The position numbers were made by a program, and so were the translations under genes. From NCBI RefSeq assembly GCF_023333595.1, contig NZ_JAIQZM010000027.1:1-64000 (forward strand): a DNA stretch of 64,000 nucleotides, read 5' to 3'. This DNA is from Argonema galeatum A003/A1. GTDB lineage: Bacteria > Cyanobacteriota > Cyanobacteriia > Cyanobacteriales > Aerosakkonemataceae. This document shows positions 25,669 through 35,100 of this stretch, piece after piece. The notes below the pieces were generated by a model. It was not told where the DNA came from. It searched no databases and saw nothing but the letters and a program-made list of their open reading frames with translations. Each line of letters starts with the position of its first letter. Within the stretch, counting starts at the first letter, position 1.

Positions 25669-26265
25669 TTATTGTAATCCGTTTGCAAAAATACCTAAAA
25701 TTTTATTGACATCTTTCAGATAATACTCTGTCGAGTCAACTCTAAGTTGCTTTTCTTCTAATTGTAAAAACCTCCAAACATTTCCTGAAGTAACTGCTCC
25801 TAAAATAACTGGAATTTTATTTTCCTCCCGTTCGTTAAAAACTTGGGCAGCTAACATTTCTGAAGCGCACTGACCCAAGCCTCCGACAATATTTTCCTTT
25901 TTAGCCTCTACCAGAACAATGACAGGAGATTTAACAAACAACTGTTCGGTAGAATTACTAATAATATAGTCGCATATTCCGTTTAATCCACGTTCAAAAT
26001 CCACATTAAAATCTACTCCCGAAAACAAGCTTATTTTTGAGGAAACTTGTTTTTTTAAATCTAGCAAAATCGGCGCAATAATCATTTCCGATCGCGCTTT
26101 TTCCGTGTTGATTTTTAATGCTAATTGTGCATTATCTCCTAAAAATTCTGTGAGTAAAATACTAGGTTCCAACTGAGGAACGTTGACAAAAAGGTCTAGA
26201 TCTTCTGAAATAGTCAACTCAAAGGCTTTCTGCACTTTTTCTAAAGTAAAATCACTGTAAGCCAT
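25669..26265 (-). CDS. Putative PD-(D/E)XK-fold protein
   Basis: 198 residues. GICDYIISN followed by VIVLVEAKKENI and GLGQCASEMLAAQ matches the D...ExK core and following Q-helix of PD-(D/E)XK nuclease-like proteins, similar to the N-terminal domain of type I restriction R subunits. There is no helicase or DNA-binding domain. Such small stand-alone proteins are common in cyanobacteria and their activity is not established. It is the last gene of a likely four-gene run (TPR, DUF3531, Nudix, this gene), 63 bases after the Nudix gene. Confidence 0.65.
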   Translation of the reverse strand: MAYSDFTLEKVQKAFELTISEDLDLFVNVPQLEPSILLTEFLGDNAQLALKINTEKARSEMIIAPILLDLKKQVSSKISLFSGVDFNVDFERGLNGICDYIISNSTEQLFVKSPVIVLVEAKKENIVGGLGQCASEMLAAQVFNEREENKIPVILGAVTSGNVWRFLQLEEKQLRVDSTEYYLKDVNKILGIFANGLQ

Positions 26266-26328
26266 TTTATTTTTCCCACTCTTTTACAGGTAATGGTAGT
26301 GCTAAACCACAAACCACCGTTTGGATCT

Positions 26329-26757
26329 TTACAAGTAATCCAAAAACTGCTCTGGAACTAACTTTAATTCTCCCGACTTAAACCGATTAATTTCTACCCA
26401 CAACGCCGTTTTCTGTCTCTCTCCCTCAGTAAAAACTAAACTTTCCAACTGATAAAATTTCGGGTCTGCAAAGTCGCATTGATAAACTTGCAGAATCTCG
26501 TGACCCGGCTTACCATTGAAAGTAAATAAGTTTTCCAGACAGCCCAAATATTTGATATTGGTTAATTCTGCCTGGATTTCTTCTTGAAATTCTCGCTGCA
26601 AAGCTTCGTAACTGGTTTCGCCAAAGTCAACACCGCCGCCCATTGCGCGGTAAAAGGTTTGTTGCTTAATGGGGTCGTAGCCTTGGGAGATGAAAATGCG
26701 TTCATCATTTTTAATCGCTCCCAAAGCCAGCACTCGAATTTCACCTTCTTTTAGCAT
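26329..26757 (-). CDS. Nudix hydrolase
   Basis: 142 residues. The Nudix box is complete at residues 41-60: GGVDFGE followed by seven residues and REFQEE. It hydrolyses a nucleoside diphosphate linked to another group; the substrate cannot be told from the sequence. It starts eight bases after the DUF3531 gene stop, so both are probably co-transcribed. Confidence 0.88.
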   Translation of the reverse strand: MLKEGEIRVLALGAIKNDERIFISQGYDPIKQQTFYRAMGGGVDFGETSYEALQREFQEEIQAELTNIKYLGCLENLFTFNGKPGHEILQVYQCDFADPKFYQLESLVFTEGERQKTALWVEINRFKSGELKLVPEQFLDYL

Positions 26758-26765
26758 TGTTTTCG

Positions 26766-27218
26766 TTAGTTATCATCGTAATCTGAAGGAGATTCGCGTT
26801 TTTCGGGAATCGGCCAATCTTCATTTTTGCCACCGACGAGCAATTTCTCAATGTTAACAAATTCCTTGCTTAACTGTTTGAGGGCGTTGATCAGGATGTC
26901 GAGTGCGATCGCATCGGTGGTTCCCAAATCAATCCAGCAACGCCCCCACGTTCCCTCATATTCAAAATCAGCCATATTGTGCATCAACGCCATCATGCTA
27001 CTTTCAGCTGCATCTTCGTCATAATCCATGTAGCTAAGTTCCAAACCAGTTTCCTGAACTTGGAGATTTTCAGCATTAAATCCTCCCAGTTTGCCCAAGA
27101 AAAACCAGGAATCGAAAACCTCTTCCACATACTGTTTTTCTGCTGGTGAAGGAACTGTACTGAACTCCAGCCATATCCACAGATCGAACTGATTATACTC
27201 GCGGAACTCTACCTGCAT
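26766..27218 (-). CDS. DUF3531 family protein
   Basis: 150 residues. VEFREYNQFDLWIWLEF, FDSWFFLGKLGGFNAENLQV and LSYMDYD match DUF3531, a family of cyanobacteria and plastid-bearing plants. No catalytic motif is obvious and it has no signal peptide. It lies 13 bases after the TPR gene and 8 before the Nudix gene in an apparent operon. Function unknown. Confidence 0.8.
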   Translation of the reverse strand: MQVEFREYNQFDLWIWLEFSTVPSPAEKQYVEEVFDSWFFLGKLGGFNAENLQVQETGLELSYMDYDEDAAESSMMALMHNMADFEYEGTWGRCWIDLGTTDAIALDILINALKQLSKEFVNIEKLLVGGKNEDWPIPEKRESPSDYDDN

Positions 27219-27231
27219 TGAACTCTACCAT

Positions 27232-28278
27232 CTAATTTAAATTTGGCAATTGACTAACGATCGGTCCCCACTTACCATTAAGCTGTCTGACCCGTTCTCG
27301 CATAGCGCTGCAATTGCGCTCTTTTCGATCGATCTTACTTTGATTTCGGCATTGTTCGCGAACAAGTTGTGCAACCAAGTCTTTCGGGAGTTGAGCAGAT
27401 TTTGTCACAGCATTTTGGAAATGCTCTTTAGCTTCCTGATTTTTATCCATCCCAACCAGGATTTGGGCTTTTAAATAGTGTAACTCTGGATTGTCAGGAG
27501 TATTTTTGAGAGCAATATCGACATATTGCAGCGCCCGGTCATACTTTTTGAGATCGCGGTATCCGACGGCCATTCCCCGGTAAGCTAGATAGGCAGGAGC
27601 TGCTTTTTCTAAACGTTCGATCGCCTGCTGTGAGTCGGAAAAAGGCAAATTTACTGCAATAAGCAAATCCATCCAGCCTTTGAGTAAGTTGAGTTCTGGA
27701 TCGTTCGGTGCGATTTTCTCAGCAGCGTCCAGTTCCCCATACACCTGTTGCAACTTGCTCAAAGCTTGCGGCGCACCTTTGAGTGTGCCATTCTCTCCCA
27801 GAATAGCAGCAGCCTCTAAACCATAACTGACAGCCTTGTAGAGATTGCCGCGCAAAGGGTCGGTTGCTTCCAGCTGTGCCGCAGTTTCGCGAGTTTTAAC
27901 GGCGTCGGATTTTAAGGATGCCAACAAAGCCTTATTCTCCCGATCCCCCTGCCAGTCAGTGTAAGCTAACGATGCCCTCATAGCATAGACCAGAGGCTCA
28001 GAAGGCTCTTTGGATTGAGCTTCTGGTAGGTAACGTTCTGCTGCCTCCTTATAATTTCCATTTTTAAACAAGGCGTTGAAAGCAGCTTCTGTGGCATCTC
28101 CAATTGGTTTGGGGTTGCTGGTGCGAAAGGGATCGCCAGCTAAAATTGGGTTTGCCCACAGGCAAAAAGCGATCGCGCCAGCACCGACGAGATGCCATCT
28201 GGCACGCCCTGCGGGGTGCTTGCGATACGCTGAGGTGGAGGCAGAAACAATCAATTTGGTACTGGGAAACAAATCCAT
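27232..28278 (-). CDS. Exported TPR protein (Sll0314/Alr1548 type)
   Basis: 348 residues. An N-terminal signal or anchor lies at about residues 30-48 (GAGAIAFCLWANPILAGDP), unusually late because residues about 17-30 (SAYRKHPAGRARWHLV) appear added. That stretch is encoded by a palindromic repeat-like sequence (CACCCCGCAGGGCGTGCC). The mature part is helical with TPR-like units (for example ALQYVDIALKNTPDNPELHYLKAQI). It resembles a cyanobacterial TPR family I recall as Sll0314-like, of unknown function. It heads the run TPR-DUF3531-Nudix-nuclease with spacings of 13, 8 and 63 bases. Confidence 0.75.
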   Translation of the reverse strand: MDLFPSTKLIVSASTSAYRKHPAGRARWHLVGAGAIAFCLWANPILAGDPFRTSNPKPIGDATEAAFNALFKNGNYKEAAERYLPEAQSKEPSEPLVYAMRASLAYTDWQGDRENKALLASLKSDAVKTRETAAQLEATDPLRGNLYKAVSYGLEAAAILGENGTLKGAPQALSKLQQVYGELDAAEKIAPNDPELNLLKGWMDLLIAVNLPFSDSQQAIERLEKAAPAYLAYRGMAVGYRDLKKYDRALQYVDIALKNTPDNPELHYLKAQILVGMDKNQEAKEHFQNAVTKSAQLPKDLVAQLVREQCRNQSKIDRKERNCSAMRERVRQLNGKWGPIVSQLPNLN

Positions 28279-28591
28279 AATCGCTTCTTTGCTAAAACAT
28301 CCCTTCTGATAATGCCAAAGGTTATGGCAGTTAGCTACGACGCAAAGACAGATTATCCGTTCCAGGTTATAGCAGTCTCCAATAACTGTGTTTGTATAGC
28401 TAGGGACTAGGGGCTTTCTTGCTAGGGGCTAGGGACTAGGGGAAGAAGGGGCGTGTTTCAAGGGTTTGGTGGAATTAAGAACGTCGTAACTGCCGAGAAG
28501 GTTGCTATACTCAGCACTCAGCACTTTGCTATACCGCCAAGCTCGACAAGTCTGTCACAATATGGAAAGTATGGTTCGTCTTTTTTACTGA
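28279..28591. other. Divergent intergenic region with CTAGGGACTAGGGG repeats
   Basis: Low-complexity CTAGGGACTAGGGGCT-type repeats occur at about 28400-28440. No gene is seen. It holds the promoters of the TPR operon (-) and of the ATPase-rsmG pair (+). Confidence 0.5.
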
Positions 28592-29266
28592 ATGCTTTAT
28601 CTACGAAATTTAAGTTATCACCCCCCAGCCACTCCAACGGCTATTTTGAAATCCATTAACCTGGAATTAGCACCGCAGGAAATGGGACTTGTTATCGGCC
28701 CCAGCGGTTCTGGCAAAAGTACCTTATTAGAAATATTAGCTGGGTTGAGTGAAAGTACGTCTGGCAAGGTATTCTGGCGAGAACAAGAACTCATCGCCGA
28801 ACAACTGCAACAGCTAGGTGGATTGGTATTTCAGTTTCCCGAACGGCATTTCTGCGGCAGCACTATTTTGGAAGAACTGCGCTTAGGACATCCAGAATTA
28901 GGTTCCCAGCGGGTCAAAGACGCTTTAACGGAAGTCGGACTCGATCGTTTATCGCTGAATACTCCCCCCCACTCATTAAGCGGCGGTCAACAGCGACGCC
29001 TTGCCCTAGCAGTCCAGTTAATTCGTCAACCCCATTTGCTACTGTTAGATGAACCTACCGCCGGACTAGATTGGTCGATGCGGCGTCAGTTGGTAAATCT
29101 ATTAGCTAAACTTAAAAATCACTGGAGTTTGTTTGTAGTGACTCACGATGCTGGCGATTTGCTAAGTATAGCAGATAAATGCTGGATAATCGATCGCGGC
29201 GAACTACAATCCGTTGACCCAGCTACACTCAAAGCAAAAGCAGAACAACCGCAGTCAGTTGCCTGA
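28592..29266 (+). CDS. ECF/CbiO-type ABC transporter ATPase
   Basis: 224 residues. Walker A GPSGSGKST (about 36-44), a Q-loop with VFQFPERHF, signature SLSGGQQRR, Walker B LLLLDEPTAGLD and switch His in VVTHD are all present. A FQFPE-type Q-loop is the mark of energy-coupling-factor ATPases (EcfA/CbiO) for vitamins or cobalt/nickel. No T or S component is nearby, so the substrate is unknown. Its stop codon is one base before the rsmG start, so the two are coupled. Confidence 0.85.
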   Translation: MLYLRNLSYHPPATPTAILKSINLELAPQEMGLVIGPSGSGKSTLLEILAGLSESTSGKVFWREQELIAEQLQQLGGLVFQFPERHFCGSTILEELRLGHPELGSQRVKDALTEVGLDRLSLNTPPHSLSGGQQRRLALAVQLIRQPHLLLLDEPTAGLDWSMRRQLVNLLAKLKNHWSLFVVTHDAGDLLSIADKCWIIDRGELQSVDPATLKAKAEQPQSVA

Positions 29267-29267
29267 A

Positions 29268-30077
29268 ATGAATTCTGACTTAACCGAAAACTCAACACTC
29301 AACACTCAAAATGATTCTCTGCTGCCAGAGATGGTTTCGGTGTGGCAAGAAACGCTTTCTTGGCAACCGAATGTCGAACAGCAAGAGTTATTTCAGCGTC
29401 TTTACGAATTGATTTTGCTGGGAAATCAGCAGCTGAATTTGACTCGCATCACCGGGCCGATCGAATTTTGGGAAAAACATCTTTGGGATTCTCTGCGAGG
29501 GATTAGGGACTGCGAAAAAGGCAAATTTAAGATGTCAGATTTAAAATTGGCAATTGAAGAAAACAAGGTTAAATCTGACATCACCAACCTCCAAGTTATC
29601 GATATTGGCACGGGTGCAGGATTTCCGGGGTTGCCAATTGCGATCGCCCAACCGAATTGGAATCTCACCCTTCTAGATTCCACCCGCAAAAAAATCGCCT
29701 TTCTGGAAACTGTCATCACCGAATTGGGAATTAAAAACGCTACTACTTTGACTGGTAGATCTGAAGAAGTAGGAAAACAACGGCAACACCGAACATCCTA
29801 CGACATAGCTTTAATTCGAGCCGTTGGTTCCGCATCAGTCTGTGCGGAATATGCACTGCCATTGCTAAAAGTCGGTGGTTTAGCAATCCTTTATCGCGGG
29901 AACTGGACAGCCGAAGAAAACTCTTCCCTCCAAGCAACAGTTGAACGGTTGGGTGGTACAATTGAATCAACAGAGCAGTTTACAACTCCCTTGAGCAAAA
30001 GCGTGCGTCACTGCTTGTACTTACGGAAAATTGAGTCCCCAAACAAAATAAAAAATGTAAAATTAAAAATAAAATAG
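29268..30077 (+). CDS. rsmG: 16S rRNA (guanine527-N7)-methyltransferase RsmG
   Basis: 269 residues from ATG at 29268. It methylates G527 of 16S rRNA with S-adenosylmethionine. The SAM-binding motif is IDIGTGAGFPGLPIAI, preceded by the family motifs LNLTRIT and HLWDSL, and followed by RAVGSASV. The E. coli protein has about 207 residues; this one is longer for two visible reasons. Residues about 88-105 are encoded by an in-frame palindromic insertion (29531-29582), and the N-terminal NSTLNTQND is encoded by an AACACTC-type repeat. The C-terminal KIKNVKLKIK is also low complexity. Motif residues are intact, so the enzyme is probably active. Confidence 0.92.
   Translation: MNSDLTENSTLNTQNDSLLPEMVSVWQETLSWQPNVEQQELFQRLYELILLGNQQLNLTRITGPIEFWEKHLWDSLRGIRDCEKGKFKMSDLKLAIEENKVKSDITNLQVIDIGTGAGFPGLPIAIAQPNWNLTLLDSTRKKIAFLETVITELGIKNATTLTGRSEEVGKQRQHRTSYDIALIRAVGSASVCAEYALPLLKVGGLAILYRGNWTAEENSSLQATVERLGGTIESTEQFTTPLSKSVRHCLYLRKIESPNKIKNVKLKIK
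29531..29582. repeat. Palindromic element inserted in frame in rsmG
   Basis: GATGTCAGATTTA (29531-29543) is exactly inverted at 29570-29582. The left arm continues AAAATTGG, as in the intergenic palindrome at 7746-7797. It adds about 18 codons between the DSL and IDIGTG motifs, a loop position, without a stop or frameshift. Confidence 0.7.
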
Positions 30078-30083
30078 GTTTTA

Positions 30084-30243
30084 ATATCATGTCCGGTTGC
30101 ATCGATTGCCTAAAAAAATCACTCTCTTATCTGTGTTCATCTGTGTTCATCTGTCTTCATCTGTGGTAAAAATTTAACCCCCAATTCCAACAGACAATTT
30201 CCCGTATCACTCTTACACTACCAATGCAAACGGACACGATATA
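30084..30243. mobile_element. MITE-like element with ~23-bp inverted ends (copy 2)
   Basis: The left end ATATCATGTCCGGTTGCATC and the inverse of the right end, ATATCGTGTCCGTTTGCATT, are close matches. The interior has TCATCTGTGT repeats like those in the copy at 1807-1950. It lies between rsmG and a TPR gene and ends ten bases before the latter. Confidence 0.65.
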
Positions 30244-30253
30244 AAATCAGATT

Positions 30254-30727
30254 ATGGCAAGCACAACCGTTAAGGCTACAACTTTATTGTTCGCTTTCTT
30301 ACTAAGTAGCAGCATCGTTTACCCAGTCCTAGCAGAGACAGCTTATCAACGCTGGTTGCGAATGGCTGAAACTGCCAGAAAAAGAGGCGATTACGATACA
30401 GCTTTGACTAATTATCAACGAGCGGCAGATGCCAGTCCCAATGGCCCAAACGATAGCGATATCAATACAGCTATCGGTCGCGTTTTGGCACAAAGACTGC
30501 AAAGCTTGCAACGCATTGCCCCTAATTATGCCAGATACGTCAGAGTAGCAGATGAGGCTTACTCTAACGGCGAATATGACACTGCTATTGCTAATTACAG
30601 AAGGGCGTTAAACGAACGGCGTGGCGATCGCTATGCTACTGTGAGAATTCAGCAAGCCGAATGTATCAAAAAGAATCGACCTGCTACGGGTGCCCAGTTT
30701 AGAACATTTGGCTGTCCCAGCTTTTAA
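30254..30727 (+). CDS. Secreted TPR-like protein
   Basis: 157 residues. Signal peptide of about 27 residues ending in VLA. Two clear TPR-type repeats: GDYDTALTNYQRAADASP and GEYDTAIANYRRALNERR. Such small exported TPR proteins are common in cyanobacteria. Function unknown. The start is only about ten bases past the end of a mobile element, so its promoter may lie within that element. Confidence 0.75.
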   Translation: MASTTVKATTLLFAFLLSSSIVYPVLAETAYQRWLRMAETARKRGDYDTALTNYQRAADASPNGPNDSDINTAIGRVLAQRLQSLQRIAPNYARYVRVADEAYSNGEYDTAIANYRRALNERRGDRYATVRIQQAECIKKNRPATGAQFRTFGCPSF

Positions 30728-30738
30728 AGCTGATATTA

Positions 30739-30806
30739 GGTACGTAGTTGCGCTTTAGCGCTCTTATCCCAGTTGTAATAAAAGCGCTAAAGCGCAACTA
30801 CGTACC
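30739..30806. terminator. Long inverted repeat between convergent genes, probable bidirectional terminator
   Basis: Perfect 24-bp arms (30739-30762 and 30783-30806; the left begins GGTACGTAGTTGCGCTTTAG) surround a 20-base spacer. It sits between the ends of the TPR gene (+) and sodA (-). A close relative at 43097-43161 is in the same kind of position. No long T-run, so terminator function is inferred. Confidence 0.6.
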
Positions 30807-30835
30807 CTGAAGGCTTTGAATGAATTACTTTACTT

Positions 30836-31609
30836 TCAAGCACTGGCTTGCGCCAAGCGTTTGTTGATTTCATCCCAGTTGAGAACATTCCACCAGGCAT
30901 TTAAATAATCAGCGCGGCGATTTTGATATTTGAGATAATAAGCGTGTTCCCAGACATCGTTGCCCATGATAGGATAGTTACCGTCGATTAGCGGACTATC
31001 TTGGTTGGCTGTACTAATTACCTGGAGTTTGCCGTCTTTGCTGCGAACCAGCCATGCCCAGCCGCTACCGAAACGCTTAGCCCCAGCATCGTTAAACTGT
31101 TGTTTGAAGGCGGCGAAACTGCCAAAATTAGTTTTAATGGCGTCTGCGATCGGGCCAGTCGGTTCCCCACCGCCATTTGGTTTCATGATTCTCCAGAACA
31201 TACTGTGGTTGAGGTGACCGCCGCCATTGTTGCGAACGGTGGTGCGAATATCCTCCGGGACGGTATTGAGGTTTTGCAGTAATTCTTCGACAGTTTTACC
31301 TTTGAGTTGGGGATGCTTTGCGATCGCATCATTCAAGTTTTTCACATAAGCCGCATGGTGCTTATCGTGATGAAACTCCATCGTTCGAGCATCAATATGC
31401 GGTTCCAGAGCATTGTAGGCATAGGGTAAAGGCGGCAACTCAAACCCACCTGTATTTTGGGCAACATTCGTCGTACTCCCTGGGGTAGATTTATCTGAGG
31501 TTGCCGTTATATTGTCACCAGATGCGATACAAGCACCCATGCTGACAGCACTGACACTGGCTCCCAGTAAAAATATGAAATGGCGGCGTGTAAGAGTCAT
31601 AAGCAACAC
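30836..31609 (-). CDS. sodA: Exported manganese superoxide dismutase
   Basis: 257 residues. The N-terminus carries a twin-arginine-type signal ([11 protein letters not shown]) and a lipobox-like SMGAC, so it is exported and may be lipid-anchored. The SOD domain (about 52-255) has metal ligands in [19 protein letters not shown] and [17 protein letters not shown], with Gln in the second shell, favours manganese over iron. It removes superoxide in the periplasm or on membranes. Monocistronic, with a long inverted repeat after it. Confidence 0.92.
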   Translation of the reverse strand: MLLMTLTRRHFIFLLGASVSAVSMGACIASGDNITATSDKSTPGSTTNVAQNTGGFELPPLPYAYNALEPHIDARTMEFHHDKHHAAYVKNLNDAIAKHPQLKGKTVEELLQNLNTVPEDIRTTVRNNGGGHLNHSMFWRIMKPNGGGEPTGPIADAIKTNFGSFAAFKQQFNDAGAKRFGSGWAWLVRSKDGKLQVISTANQDSPLIDGNYPIMGNDVWEHAYYLKYQNRRADYLNAWWNVLNWDEINKRLAQASA

Positions 31610-31824
31610 CAGATAATCAATTAATCGAGTTAGTTATCAATTTTATCTTCTTATAGCGTTCGACTTCATTAATTTTTTTGTTAAATTAACTGTCAGAGCG
31701 ATCTGTACTTTAGGTAGCCAATGTTACCTTAAGAATTAAAAATACCAAATTAAACTTATGATATTATGTCCGGTCGATTAGGGATAGTTATTAGCAGTTC
31801 CCGATCTAATAGAGTACATTTTAA

Positions 31825-31948
31825 GTAGGGGCTCCGGGGCGTTCGCGTAGGGGCGCGGATGCGCTCAGCGTGCCGCAGGCATTAGCATTCGGGTAGTAAA
31901 TCTTCCGTTTTAACCAATAAATTATATGCCCGAATGCGGAGCCCCTAG
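31825..31948. repeat. GTAGGGGC-ended element, large variant
   Basis: GTAGGGGCTCCGGGGCGTTCG and CCGAATGCGGAGCCCCTAG form imperfect inverted ends. The interior includes a second GTAGGGGCG motif and GCGCTCAGCG, which suggests nested insertions. Confidence 0.5.
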
Positions 31949-32002
31949 CCCCTAGCCCCCTCCCCAGATTTATGGCTTAACCGACGAGAGCGGTTGCTAT
32001 AA

Positions 32003-32044
32003 TTGCGATGCCTCGCTACGGCCAGGTAGAGCGAGGCATCGCAA
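32003..32044. repeat. 15-bp inverted repeat
   Basis: TTGCGATGCCTCGCT and AGCGAGGCATCGCAA are perfect inverses around a 12-base spacer. Confidence 0.6.
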
Positions 32045-32078
32045 CTACAGACCTTCTAAAGTTTTATCATCCGATCGT

Positions 32079-32117
32079 CTAAAACCAGATCGCCACTTTT
32101 GCCAAATCTGGTTTTAG
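32079..32117 (-). terminator. Stem-loop just after the giant surface-protein gene
   Basis: CTAAAACCAGAT and ATCTGGTTTTAG are exact 12-base inverses, starting eight bases after the stop codon. The U-run after the stem is weak, so termination is a guess. Confidence 0.5.
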
Positions 32118-32124
32118 CTCAATC

Positions 32125-35100
32125 TTAGACAAACCTGAAGTCGCCGAACAGCGGGTCAACGTTGTTGGAAGTACGCATAATATTCACAGCACCACCGATC
32201 GCAGACGCATTCGCGTCGTAACCCAAAATACGCTGGCTGGAACCATTCGTGTATACAAAGAAAACTGCACCTGCGGAAGTACCGTTCTGAGAAGCCAATA
32301 CTGTATCTACCTCAGCAAGCGTATCCACACTAGCATTTGTCGCAAAGTAAATCAGCTTCTTATTACTGATGCTATCCCCACCAGCTCCCAGATTCGTAAC
32401 GCTTGTAGAGTCCGCAGCAGAGAAAGCAGAACCAGATACGATATTTCCAAAGTTTGCTTTATTAAACTGAAGCTTATCCTCACCTTGAGTGTAACCATTA
32501 ATTACATCCAAAGCATTATTTGTGGGAACGTTAGTCCAAGCGATATTATCAAAGCCACCACCAGGACTGATGGTATCAGAACCGGCATCATTTTGCTGGA
32601 TATTGTCAGTCCCATTATCAGCTCCGGTGATAGTGCTGTTAGTTCCGTCCCAGTCATTATCCCGGATCGCTATTTGAGCAGTCGTATCTGTTCCCAGCGT
32701 ATAACCAGCAGTTGCCCCTGTAAGAGTCAATATTATCGTTTCATTGTTCTCAATAGTTACAAAATCATCCCAAGGTCTTACCCTGATCCTCGCCTGAGTT
32801 TGATTGGCTGGGATAGTGACGGAACCACTCATTGGATTGAAGGTAAGAGTCGCGCCACCTGTACTATTATTAGACGCTTCGTAATCATCAGTAAGAGGAG
32901 CATTATTAAATGTAGCCGTTCCTCCTACAGAAAAATTCACTGTTACACCCCCCGCTGGTGCAGCAGTGTTAAGGGTGATAGCAAATTCACCGTTGTCTCT
33001 ACCAGTTTCGCGCGCGATAGGGTCAAGTGTATTTGTAATACTAACTGACGGAGGTACTACTGTTGCTTTGATCAGAAAATTAAATGGTTCTTCATCGCTA
33101 TCATTGTTACTAAAAGATAGCTCTCCTGCCGGAGTACCAACAGTGGTAGTATCGACTCTTACCTGGAAAGTTGTTGATTGGCCAGAAGCTATATTCGTGC
33201 TGCCAAAACCGCTAAGTAAAGTAAATTTAGCTGGCAAGTTGATAGTCGGATTTAGAGTTAAATCACCAATACCCAAATTCCTAATCGTGAAGGTTTTCGT
33301 AAGAATTGTATTCTGAGGAGTACTGCCAAAGTCAAGCGGGGTTGCGCTGTTGTCAGCAACATCAAAAGTACCATCAAGTACCTGTATTTCCGGGCTGGGA
33401 TTCACCGTTGCTACAATCGGAAAATTAAAGGGATTTTCATCGCTATCATTGTTGCCGATTTCAAAAGAGCCTTGAGGATTTCCAACAGTAGTAGCGTCGA
33501 GTTTGACATCGAAAGTTGCTGAGCCACCAACATCTATACTTCCTGGGAGAGTTCCCACCAAACTGAAATCTTGAGGTAACTTCCAACCACTCAATTTTAG
33601 GACATCGTTGCCCGAATTCTTGACTGTGAATGTTTTGATAATGGGTTTTCCAGCAGTAGTACTGCCAAAATTAATCGCTGTGGCGGTGTTATCGGCAATG
33701 TTGTTACTATCCGGATCGAGAACTTCTATTTCCGCACTTGATGCCGCTGTACCGTTTACCGTGCCAGCGATCGCAAAGTCAAAAGGATTTTCATTGCTGT
33801 CGTTGTTGCCGATCGCCAAAGTTCCTTGAGGAGTACCAGCAGCAGTAGCATCCATTTTGATTTTGAAAGTAGCTGAACCCCCTGCTGTTAAATTTCCCGG
33901 TATAGTTTCCACCAAACTGAAACCTGCTGGCAAAGTCCAGCCATTTAAGTTCAGCACATCTGTACCTAAATTTTTGACCGTGAAGGTTTTAGTAACGGGT
34001 ATTCCTACACCAGTCGTGCCGAAGTTAAACGCTGTAGTATTGCCATCGGGGATATCGTTACTTTGCTCGTCTAAAACTTGTATTTCTGCATTTGATGCCG
34101 CTGTCCCGTTTACCGTTCCCGTAATCGCAAAATCGAAGGGATTTTCATTGCTGTCGTTGTTGCTAAGGGCTAAAGTTCCTTGGGAAGTCCCAGCAGTAGC
34201 TGCATCGAATTTGATATTGAAAGTAGCAGATCCTCCCGTCGTTACACTGCCAGGGAGATTGCCAATAAAACTGAAACCTGCTGGCAAAGCCCATCCGGTT
34301 AAGTTAAGCACATCTGTGCCTAAATTTTTGACCGTGAAAGTTTTAGTAATTGGTGCGTTAATTGCGGTAGTACCAAAATTAAACGCCGTTGCATTGCCAT
34401 CGGGAATATCGTTATTTTGCTCGTCCAGAACTTGAATTTCTGCATTTGATGTTGGCGTACCGCTTACCGTTGCGGCAATGGCAAAGTCAAAGGGGTTTTC
34501 ATCGCTATCGTTGTTGCCAACCGTTATAATTCCTGGGGTAGTTCCCGCAGTAGCCGCATCAAATTTGACTTGGAAAGTAGTTGAACCGCCACTGCCTACA
34601 ATTCCAGGTAGGGTGCCGATAAAACTAAATCCATTTGGTACACTCCAGTTACTCAAATCAAGTGCAGCACCACCTAAATTTTTGACTATGAAAGTTTTGG
34701 TAATGGGTACACCCAGAGGAGTCGTACCGAAGTTTATGGGGGTTGTAGTTCCATCAGCGATGTCGCTATTTCCATCCAAAACTTGAATTTCTGGACTTGT
34801 TGGCGGTATGGGAGTTACCGTTCCAGCAATGGCAAAGTCAAAGGAATTTTCATCGCTGTCGTTGTTGCCAATTGATATATTTCCTTGGTAAGGATTACCA
34901 GTAATAGCTTCCAATCTGACATCAAAAGTAGCTGAACTTCCTGCGCCTATACTTCCAGGCAGAGTTCCCACAACGCTGAATCCGGTTGGCAATGTCCAAC
35001 CGATCAAATTAAGCGCCGTATTACCCAAGTTTTTGACAGTGAAGGTTTTGGTAATGGGTATACCAACAGTAGTCGTGCCAAAGTTAATCGGCGTTGTGGT

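Larger units (their letters stand above)
31610..32124. other. Intergenic region rich in inverted repeats
   Basis: No gene is seen. It holds a lone left end of the ATATCATGTCCGGT element (about 31757), a GTAGGGGC-ended element (31825-31948), an inverted repeat (32003-32044) and a stem-loop next to the giant gene (32079-32117). Confidence 0.6.
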
